A DNA stretch of 62,496 nt, taken from the NCBI GenBank assembly GCA_036399695.1, contig DASWMP010000352.1, positions 1-62,496 of the forward strand, read 5' to 3'. The translations under genes and the position numbers were made by a program. Source of the DNA: DASVEE01 sp036399695 (GTDB lineage: Bacteria; Acidobacteriota; Thermoanaerobaculia; Gp7-AA8). Each line of letters begins with the position of its first letter. Position 1 is the first letter of the stretch. Below are positions 26,279-32,654 of this stretch, piece by piece. The notes under the pieces were generated by a model that ran no database searches, was not told the origin of the DNA, and saw only the letters and a list, made by a program, of their open reading frames with translations.

Positions 26279-27374
26279 TGTTGATGATCGTCCGAACTCT
26301 GTCCACCAATGTCACGAGCTCCGCCCATACTTGGCGGGCACGTTCGCTAGGATCCAACCATGCATCGATACTGGGCGTACGCAAGGCGTGCAGCGCGACT
26401 CCGAGCGAATGTTCAAGAACTCCGGTCTCGTCGGTGATTTCTTCGCTGTCGGCGGCCTTGACAGCCGCCTCGAATGATTCTTCAGGATCTGTCAATACCT
26501 TTAGCGGCACAGGTTTGTCCACGATGTCCTTCAGAAGCCTAACTTGCCTGTTGGCATTCTGCAGTTTGGGCGGCATCGTAGCTCCGTCAATCGAGCGGGG
26601 ACTGAGCAGTTCGTAGAATGCGCGTCGCGCGTCACCATCCTCTGCGCGGTAAGTAGTGTCTGAAAACTTAAGCCACTCACGTACTTTCGGCTGCGATACA
26701 GCTTCATGAAAGAATGAATACAGTCGAGGACTTGCGAACTCGCCGAACTCATCATCATCCTCCATTTGCTGAAGTGCTTTCGAAGCGCGATAGCGCCTTG
26801 CTACCTCACGCGCCGATATCCCGATCTGCTGCGCCACCGCTCCAAAGCTGTGTTTCTGTGTCTCATACAGCTCAACAACAAGCTTCGCCTGTTGGTATGG
26901 ACCCCATTCACGAATGCCGGCGATGTGACGTATCGCCATTAAGGTGCGCTGATACTCGCGCCGCTCCGCTTCCGTGCCGATAATTTCGATAACCGGAAGT
27001 TCCTTTAGCGTATTAACGACGTCCTGCTTTATATCGACTGCGCCCTCGGCATAGTCTTGCAGCAAGGTCTTCACGGCCGCAACACGCCGGTTGCCTTCGA
27101 TGACCAGGTACTGCGCTGGCTCTGCCTCGCCGTAGCGCTCCACGACAATCTGCTCGAGTGGCACGAATCCGTTTGTGAGAATCGAATCCTTTAACGCCGA
27201 GAGTTCGAACGATTCCGTCGTTTGTAGCAGCCGGAGCGCCTTTTCCTGGACCCCGGCCTCGGCGTATCGCGCCGAATTCCCAACTGATCGGTAGGTCGCG
27301 AGATCGTGGAAGCGATAGTTATTCGGGTCAAGCAGAAGCTCAGCGGGCGGAACTCGGTGATTGCGAATCTCCAT
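26259..27374 (-). CDS. ParB/Srx-domain protein
   Basis: 371 residues. Residues ~1-105 form a ParB N-terminal-like domain with VPLEQIVVE and the EGNRRVAAVKTL nucleotide-binding signature (EGNRR at 93-97). Next comes an HTH-like region (SFGAVAQQIGISAREVARRYRA), then an unrecognised helical C-terminus. It is not next to parA or an origin, so it is not the chromosomal ParB. The overlap with the Mrr-like nuclease gene points to a two-gene defence or nuclease cassette. A perfect TATAAT on the minus strand (27382-27387) ends 7 nt before the ATG with no Shine-Dalgarno, so the mRNA is probably leaderless. Confidence 0.82.
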   Translation of the reverse strand: MEIRNHRVPPAELLLDPNNYRFHDLATYRSVGNSARYAEAGVQEKALRLLQTTESFELSALKDSILTNGFVPLEQIVVERYGEAEPAQYLVIEGNRRVAAVKTLLQDYAEGAVDIKQDVVNTLKELPVIEIIGTEAERREYQRTLMAIRHIAGIREWGPYQQAKLVVELYETQKHSFGAVAQQIGISAREVARRYRASKALQQMEDDDEFGEFASPRLYSFFHEAVSQPKVREWLKFSDTTYRAEDGDARRAFYELLSPRSIDGATMPPKLQNANRQVRLLKDIVDKPVPLKVLTDPEESFEAAVKAADSEEITDETGVLEHSLGVALHALRTPSIDAWLDPSERARQVWAELVTLVDRVRTIINSETATD

Positions 27375-27381
27375 GACGATG

Positions 27382-27387
27382 ATTATA
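27382..27387 (-). promoter_or_regulatory. -10 box of the ParB/Mrr operon
   Basis: TATAAT on the minus strand, separated from the ATG by 7 nt. No convincing -35 is seen. Transcription would begin at or next to the start codon. Confidence 0.5.
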
Positions 27388-27598
27388 TCGATTGAGTCTG
27401 TGCCGGCGCGCCTCTGGCAGCTACGTCACATCTCGCGCTACGGCGACGGCATCTTTGAAGCGTAGTCGAACGCCGTCCCGCGCGAATGCCGGATGACCCG
27501 GATCTGCTCAGGCCGCGCGTAGGCATCGGCCGTGGCAATCACGATTTCACGCGTTGAGGCCGCTGGCCGCGCGGATTCGATCCACAATGTACGGCACC

Positions 27599-28219
27599 AT
27601 GCCCGACCTTCCTCAAGACCCTCTCAACGTTGCGCTCGCGCGCCTGCATCGGGCGTTGGAGAGAGGCCGAACCGAAGCTTACTGCTTGAGACTTTGGGGC
27701 TGCTTCATTCGTCTCCGGGACGCGAATCGCTGCGTGGTGTGCCAAGACGATGAAGGAATCGCGGCACACCATGTCCTTCGGAAAAGCTTTCTCCCTCAGG
27801 CGCGCTTCGAGACCGGGAATGGAATCACGCTCTGTCGTGACTGTCACGCGGAGCCGCATGCCGGCTTCAACGGCAAACCTGATATGGCACAGCCGATGGA
27901 CATGCAAGGTGGCGACAACCTCGAGCTGATCAGATCGTCGCTCTTTCACCTTTGCGGGGATGCCACGCTTCGCGGGATGCTGCGCGATGACTACTACTTC
28001 GTTAGTGATGGTGCCCTTCGTACATACAAGAACTTCCAGAACCTACCTCATGAGGCAAGCTTTCCCGCCGGAGCCAGGATCGAGCAGGCTTATCTGATTT
28101 GGTGTCAGACACCTCGCCCGATGCTCGACGCCATCGCAAATGCATTGGGTTACAAGCGGCCCCGCAATTTGGTTCAGCGACCCGGCGTCACGATTTTTAA
28201 TCTCACGGACAGCAATTGA
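27599..28219 (+). CDS. HNH endonuclease-like protein
   Basis: 206 residues from ATG 27599 (ATG 27587 and TTG 27554 are alternatives). The HNH zinc-ribbon core is visible at residues ~45-85: CVVC, AAHHVL (His57-His58), ETGNGITL (Asn74) and CRDCH. The remaining C-terminal ~120 residues are unrecognised and may recognise the target. It is divergent from the ParB-Mrr operon across ~225 nt and closes the less GC-rich island. It probably cuts DNA; whether for defence or as part of a mobile element is unknown. Confidence 0.8.
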   Translation: MPDLPQDPLNVALARLHRALERGRTEAYCLRLWGCFIRLRDANRCVVCQDDEGIAAHHVLRKSFLPQARFETGNGITLCRDCHAEPHAGFNGKPDMAQPMDMQGGDNLELIRSSLFHLCGDATLRGMLRDDYYFVSDGALRTYKNFQNLPHEASFPAGARIEQAYLIWCQTPRPMLDAIANALGYKRPRNLVQRPGVTIFNLTDSN

Positions 28220-28280
28220 GGAGACGGCTCTAGAGGTTCAGAGGTCTCGGGGGTTCGGCGTTTGCCAGCGTAGACGCTCG

Positions 28281-28562
28281 TCAATCCTTCCTTGACTTCG
28301 GCGACACTCGCGGCCCGCGGTCGAAGATCTCGACGAGGTCGACCACCGGGCACTCCAGCGCCTCCGCCAAACGGAGCAGCATGCCGAGCGTCGGCGTGGT
28401 GACACCGCGCTCCAGCTTGCTGATGAAGATCACGTTGGAGCGGGAGCGGGCGGCGAGTTCGGCCTGAGTGAGGCCGCGGGCGAGACGGAGCTCGCGCAGG
28501 TGGGGGCCGAAGACGGCGCCTTCCTCTCGGGTGGTATCAGCCACGCGCGTTTCCGTTGACAA
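28281..28562 (-). CDS. XRE-family helix-turn-helix regulator
   Basis: 93 residues with a Cro/C1-type HTH: LRELRLARGLTQAELAARS, VIFISKLERGVTTPTLGMLLRLAEAL. The listed start is TTG 28562; GTG 28544 is also possible and leaves the HTH intact. It is divergent from a frameshifted HTH gene. A 9-bp inverted repeat overlaps its start region, so autorepression is likely. It is probably a DNA-binding repressor of the divergent unit. Confidence 0.82.
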   Translation of the reverse strand: MSTETRVADTTREEGAVFGPHLRELRLARGLTQAELAARSRSNVIFISKLERGVTTPTLGMLLRLAEALECPVVDLVEIFDRGPRVSPKSRKD

Positions 28563-28573
28563 ATCGCGCGTGG
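28541..28573. promoter_or_regulatory. Divergent control region with 9-bp inverted repeat
   Basis: CCACGCGCG (28541-28549) and CGCGCGTGG (28565-28573) form a perfect inverted repeat around TTGACA (28556-28561). A weak -10 (TAGCTT, 28579-28584) follows at 17 nt for the plus-strand gene. It is a likely operator for the XRE protein. Confidence 0.5.
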
Positions 28574-28610
28574 TGACTTAGCTTATATGCACACATTGAC
28601 GGAGGCGCTC

Positions 28611-29083
28611 ATGGACCAAACCACCCGCAACCGCATTCGGCGGATCTTTCTCTCTACCCGTTCCTCCTTCTCCCTGGCAGCGGCGGCCGCGGGGCTGGGC
28701 GTTTTGCCGGGGGAGCTGGAGGGGGAGATTGAGATGGGGGCGATTGTAGCGGGTTCGGGTGCGGGCGGGCAGCGGGTGGGGCGGGGGGAGATGGTGGCGG
28801 CGGCGGTGCGGGTTTGGGGGCTGGCTGTCATCGAGGAGGCGCTGGGGGGTGAGGCATCCTCGGTGTTGCCGGAGGCGGTGCGGCAGGTGGAGGGCGGGCG
28901 TCGCTGCCGCGGTATCAGAGCGACATGCTTCGGTATCTCGCGGAGCGGCGGGGGCTGTCGGTCGACGAGGTGCTGGCGCGCGAGCTGGAGGATGCGGCGT
29001 GCGCGCATGCCGAGGAGCTGGCGGCGGCGGTGCCGGGGTTTGCGGGGGCGCTGGCGTGGCCGGAGAGCGGGTATCCGGATTGA
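28611..29083 (+). pseudogene. Frameshifted HTH-type regulator
   Basis: ATG 28611 has a GGAGG ribosome binding site 5 nt upstream. The first ~95 codons give an HTH-like protein (IRRIFLSTRSSFSLAAAAA, then MVAAAVRVWGLAVIEEALG, VLPEAV). The frame then degrades into Arg-rich shadow. The -1/+2 frame continues with sensible sequence (LPRYQSDMLRYLAERRGLS, VDEVLARELEDAACAHAEEL) to a TGA at 29081-29083. The shift lies in the G-rich run at about 28885-28900. This is a broken gene or a sequencing error; when whole it would be ~157 residues. It is divergent from the XRE gene. Confidence 0.65.
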
Positions 29084-29114
29084 GGATTGAGGATTGAGGA
29101 TTGAGGATTGAGGA
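29077..29114. repeat. Heptamer array (GGATTGA)n
   Basis: Five to six direct copies of the 7-mer GGATTGA directly after the stop of the frameshifted HTH gene; the first copy overlaps that stop codon. Confidence 0.9.
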
Positions 29115-29192
29115 CGGGGGCGCGGCGGCTGGCGAAGCGTGGGGGCGGACGGATGCGGGCGATGACTCTCGAAATGTGAGCGCTGTCGGGGG

Positions 29193-29720
29193 AAGCGTCA
29201 TCGTTACCAGCGGAGACGCCATCGCTGCCACGGGAAGCGCGATCGTTACCAGCGGAAGCGCCATCGCTGCCACGCGAAGGTGCGGTCGGTTCCGCCCGAG
29301 GCGGGTCTGCTTCCTTCGCAACCGGCGCGGCTGCCGCGGGAGGCGTGCACGCTTGCGGTGGAAGCCGTACCGCTGCAGTGGCGACCGGTGATCCTTCCGG
29401 TGGCAGCGATCGGCCTTTCGATGGTAGCGATTGCGCTGCGCGTGGCAGCGCTCACGCTTCCGCTGGTAACGGCCACACCTTCGCGGGAGGGTGATCGCCC
29501 TTCCGTCGCTGACGATTTTTCTTCCGCGGGCGGCGCGCACGCTTGCGCTGGCAGGCGTGCGCTCTTCCGCCGGTAACGAATTTTCTTCCGCTGGAAGCGC
29601 GCGCGCTTGCGCTGGCAGGCCGGCACTCTATCCTCGGGGAGGATTATCTTCCGGTGGAAGCGCTCAGGCCTGCTTTGGCAGACGGCGATTTCGCGCCGAA
29701 AGCGTTAGCCGGCAACGGTT
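29193..29720. repeat. Degenerate 21-bp tandem array
   Basis: About 25 consecutive units with 21-bp spacing (starts at 29193, 29214, 29235, 29256, 29277, 29298, 29319, and so on; a few units are 19-23 bp). A typical unit reads AAGCGCGATCGCTTCCGCTGG with wide variation. The period equals seven codons, so every frame shows heptad-like peptides (LPREA, LPVAA, HRK types), but unit-length changes break each frame. I do not call a gene here. It lies between two regulator modules and ends at the stop of the second XRE gene. Confidence 0.85.
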
Positions 29721-30184
29721 TAGGGTTCGTCGCGGGGCTCCCCGCGGAGACGCTGGAGCTCGCTGGCGAGGCGGTCGAGGCCCTGCAGCATGAACCTGGG
29801 GTCGATGTCGGGCTGCGGCTCGTAACCCTCCGGCATCGAGGAGGCGTGGCGGCGGGCCAGCTCCACCGACCGGCGCGCCTCCATGGCCAGCTCGACGGCG
29901 CCCCGCATCGCATCCGCCAGCCGGAGCACGTTCTCCATCGCCGCTAAAAACAGCCGCTCGGGGTCGGCAATGATGTCCACCCGCAGGCCCGTGGTGTCGA
30001 GCAGCGTCAGCTCCGTCAGCGGCAGGTGCGCGGCGATCTTCCGCAGGGTGTCCAGGGTGATGTTGTCCCCCCGCTCCGCCCGCACCACCTGGTTCCGCGG
30101 GATCCCGGCCAGGTCGGCTACCGCCTGCTGGGTCATTCCAGCCTTTTCTCTCGCTCTGCGCAGTTCCTCATGTAGAAACACCAT
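29720..30184 (-). CDS. XRE-family helix-turn-helix regulator
   Basis: 154 residues from ATG 30184 (a TTG at 30205 is the upstream alternative). Residues ~1-60 are a Cro/C1-type HTH (LRRAREKAGMTQQAVADLAG, IPRNQVVRAERGDNITLDTLRKIAA). A helical C-terminus of ~90 residues may mediate dimerisation. It is divergent from the 30380 gene; a palindrome between them holds -35 boxes for both directions. Its 3' end abuts the 21-bp array. It is a probable repressor of itself and of the divergent gene. Confidence 0.85.
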   Translation of the reverse strand: MVFLHEELRRAREKAGMTQQAVADLAGIPRNQVVRAERGDNITLDTLRKIAAHLPLTELTLLDTTGLRVDIIADPERLFLAAMENVLRLADAMRGAVELAMEARRSVELARRHASSMPEGYEPQPDIDPRFMLQGLDRLASELQRLRGEPRDEP

Positions 30185-30198
30185 AGGCTGATAAATGT

Positions 30199-30244
30199 AT
30201 CTCAAAAGATTCCCATTGACAAGTCAATGTATGGAACCTATATT
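30199..30244. promoter_or_regulatory. Divergent sigma-70 promoter with palindromic operator
   Basis: Plus strand: TTGACA (30216-30221), 17-nt spacer, TATATT (30239-30244). The perfect palindrome TTGAC-AA-GTCAA (30216-30227) also provides TTGACT on the minus strand with a weak TGAGAT (30204-30199) at 17 nt. The palindrome covers both -35 boxes, as expected for an XRE repressor site. Confidence 0.65.
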
Positions 30245-30379
30245 TGTGTCCGTCAGCCTCCCGAACGGGTTGATATAGGTTGCACGAAAGGCCACGGTAG
30301 AAAGTTATCCCGATGAACGAGTCCCGCTTCACTGCCCCTCTCACACCACCCATCACTTACTTAAAAGGAGAAAAAACTT

Positions 30380-30904
30380 ATGACCACTATCCCTGACGTT
30401 CCGAGCCCGACCCCGGCCGACGACCCGGCCAACAAGTACACGCCCGACGCCCAGGAGCGAATGACGCGGCTCCGCTCCATGGCCGAGGAGTTCCCGGATG
30501 AGGCCGATCCGAAGCCGCTGACGTCGGCCGACATCCGGCTGGCGCGCGGCACCTCGGTGACCACCCTGGAGAACGTCGCGATTCTCGTGGAGGCGGCACC
30601 GGCCCTCAACGAGGTTGGCGACGTCGTGGAGCTGCGCGACGCGATCGCCTTCGAGCTCGCCTACGGCGGCGTGCGCGACGAGGCGCGTGCGCTGGCCCGC
30701 CGCATCGACCTGGCGATCCTCCGGCGAAAGCTGAAGGCCTCGAAGACGGCTCGTGGCCTGTATCGCGTGGCCAAGGGCTACGTCACCCTGGACGCGGGCG
30801 ACGCGGTTCGCCCGCACGTGACCGAGATCCGGCGCTCGCTGGCTCCGCGTAGACGGCGGAAACCGGCAGCGGCGGCAGAACTGAAGAAGACCGCGGAGAA
30901 GTAG
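30380..30904 (+). CDS. Uncharacterised protein of the XRE-controlled module
   Basis: 174 residues with no family that I recognise. The N-terminus is Pro-rich and probably disordered. Residues ~40-140 look helical (TLENVAILVEAAPALNEVGDVVELRDAIAFELAYGG is spread over ~60-95, then ARALARRIDLAILRRKL). The C-terminus is Arg/Lys/Ala-rich. An AGGAG ribosome binding site precedes the ATG. A strong sigma-70 promoter with a palindromic operator lies 135 nt upstream. It is cytoplasmic by appearance. Confidence 0.7.
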   Translation: MTTIPDVPSPTPADDPANKYTPDAQERMTRLRSMAEEFPDEADPKPLTSADIRLARGTSVTTLENVAILVEAAPALNEVGDVVELRDAIAFELAYGGVRDEARALARRIDLAILRRKLKASKTARGLYRVAKGYVTLDAGDAVRPHVTEIRRSLAPRRRRKPAAAAELKKTAEK

Positions 30905-30915
30905 CGTAGATCGGA

Positions 30916-30949
30916 GCCCCCTTTCCCCGGCCGGGCGGGGAAGGGGGGC
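30916..30949 (+). terminator. Strong GC hairpin after the 30380 gene
   Basis: GCCCCCTTTCCCC pairs with GGGGAAGGGGGGC around GGCCGGGC, 12 nt after the stop codon. No T-tract follows, so termination is uncertain. Confidence 0.45.
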
Positions 30950-31006
30950 CACCCGAGGCGATCGAGGTGAGGCAAGTGCGCCTGTAATGCGTACAATCCG
31001 CACGAC

Positions 31007-31993
31007 ATGCAGTATCGCGAGCTCGGGAAGACAGACATCAAGGTGAGCGAGGTGGGCTTCGGGGCCTGGGCCATCGGCGGGCCGGCCGAAGCCTCGGGGA
31101 CGCCGTTCGGGTGGGGACGCACGAGCGACGACGATTCGCTGGCCGCGATCCGCCGCGCCCGCGAGCTGGGCGTGACGTTCTTCGATACCGCCGACTCGTA
31201 CGGCTTCGGCCGCAGCGAATCGCTCCTCGGTATCGTGCTCTCGCGCAAGCGCAGTGACGTCGTGATCGCCACGAAGGTGGGGGTCGTCCGCGATGCGGAA
31301 GGGCGCCTGAAGAAGGACTTCTCGAAGAAGCACCTCTTCCTGGCCATCGACGGCTCGCTCAAACGGCTGCGCACCGATTACGTCGACCTCTATCAACTGC
31401 ACAACCCGACGATGGACGAGCTGCGCACGGACGACATCCACGAGGCGATGGATCGCCTGCAGGAAGTCGGCAAGATCCGTTACTGGGGGATCTCGGTGAC
31501 GACGCCGGAGGAAGGGCTGGAGGTCGTGCGCAACGGCTGGGGCTACAGCCTGCAGGTGCTGTACAACGTGCTGAATCAGGCGCCGTCGAAGGAGCTGTTC
31601 CCGCTGGCGAAGGAGAAGGGCTACGGCATCATCGCCCGCGTGCCGCTGGCCTCCGGCCTGCTGACGGGCAAGTTCCGCCCGGATACGGCGTTCGCCACGG
31701 ACGACGTGCGCCAGAACTTCCTGACGCCGAAACGGCTGGAGGAAGCGCTCTCCCGCGTGGACGAGGTGAAGTCGATCATCGGCGGCACGGCGCGCTCGCT
31801 GACCGAAGGGGCGCTGAGGTTCGTGCTGGCGAACGGCTCGATCTCCACGACGATCCCCGGCGCGCGCAACGCACGCCAGGTGGAGATGAACGTGGCCGCG
31901 GCGGAGTCGCGGCTGCCGGGCGAGGTGCTGGAGAAGCTGCGGAACCGGCTGGGGGATTACAACTTTTATCAGCGGCATTCGATCAGGATGTGA
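31007..31993 (+). CDS. Aldo/keto reductase
   Basis: NADP-dependent oxidoreductase of the AKR superfamily, 328 residues with a TIM-barrel pattern. Visible are MQYRELGKTDIKVSEVGFGAW in two halves, the catalytic Asp and Tyr in FFDTADSYGFGRSE, Lys in VVIATKVG and His in YQLHNPT. The C-terminal GARNARQVEMNVAAAE is the cofactor-binding region. The substrate is unknown. No Shine-Dalgarno is present; a TACAAT (30992-30997) ends 9 nt before the ATG. A block of long repeats follows the gene. Confidence 0.92.
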   Translation: MQYRELGKTDIKVSEVGFGAWAIGGPAEASGTPFGWGRTSDDDSLAAIRRARELGVTFFDTADSYGFGRSESLLGIVLSRKRSDVVIATKVGVVRDAEGRLKKDFSKKHLFLAIDGSLKRLRTDYVDLYQLHNPTMDELRTDDIHEAMDRLQEVGKIRYWGISVTTPEEGLEVVRNGWGYSLQVLYNVLNQAPSKELFPLAKEKGYGIIARVPLASGLLTGKFRPDTAFATDDVRQNFLTPKRLEEALSRVDEVKSIIGGTARSLTEGALRFVLANGSISTTIPGARNARQVEMNVAAAESRLPGEVLEKLRNRLGDYNFYQRHSIRM

Positions 31994-31997
31994 CGCT

Positions 31998-32640
31998 GGG
32001 GCGGTTGTTGGTTGGTTGTTGGTGGCGAGTGGCCACCGCTCGGGCTGATTCGGCAGCCACCGGGGTATCGGCGCACAAGGTCGGGCGATCGGTACGCGAC
32101 CCCTGCCGGGGTCGTGGGGGGAGGGCGAATGTTGTCCGGTGGCTGCGTGCCTTCGGCACTTGCGACCGGCTACCTTACGGCACGCCTCCGGCGTGCAACC
32201 CGCCGGCGTAGCCTGTACAGGCGCACAGCGTGCGCCGATACCCTCGTCGGGCGGGCGCAGGGCCGATTCGGCGTCACACGCCGGAGGCGTGTTGGACGGT
32301 AGCCGGTGGCAAGCGCCGCAGGCGCGCCGCCACCGGTTCCGGTTGCAACCGAACATTCGCACCCCGGACGGGGTGCCGGAGCGAGGACGCCTCCGGCGTG
32401 CAATCCCGTCGCGCGGTCGCCTGTAGAGGCGCACAGAGTGCGCCGATACCTCGTCGGCCGGGCGCAGGGGCCGATTCGGCGTCACACGCCGGAGGCGTGT
32501 TGGAAGGTAGCCGGTGGCAAGCGCCGCAGGCGCGCCGCCACCGGTTCCGGTTGCAACCGAACATTCGCACCCCGAGGGGTGCCGGAGCGAGGACGCCTCC
32601 GGCGTGCAACCCCGCCGGGATGACAATCCACCTCGGAAAC
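31998..32640. repeat. Tandem long repeats (~205 bp) between two genes
   Basis: Two near-identical copies at about 32220-32425 and 32428-32620 share GCGCACAG(C/A)GTGCGCCGATAC, the GGCGTCACACGCCGGAGGCG hairpin, GCGCCGCAGGCGCGCC and the GTTGCAACCGAACATTCGCA block. A third, diverged copy runs from about 32040 to 32220. A (GGTTGTT)-type heptamer stretch opens the block at 32003. No real gene is visible; long frames through it consist of repeats. Confidence 0.8.
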
Positions 32641-32654
32641 GTTTCTACCCCGAC

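Noticed and set aside
28578..29540. 320-codon minus-strand frame across the HTH gene and 21-bp array
   Set aside because: Product is Arg/Pro low-complexity sequence created by the repeat; no start signal.
29193..29720. CRISPR array
   Set aside because: Contiguous degenerate 21-bp units with no spacers and no cas genes.
32220..32620. CRISPR or transposon
   Set aside because: Only two good long copies, no spacers, no transposase.
30353..32626. 757-codon minus-strand frame
   Set aside because: Runs across an aldo/keto reductase gene and into tandem repeats; composition is a GC artefact.
32514..32654. Upstream extension of uvrA
   Set aside because: The added residues come from the repeat block; UvrA homology starts at ATG 32655.
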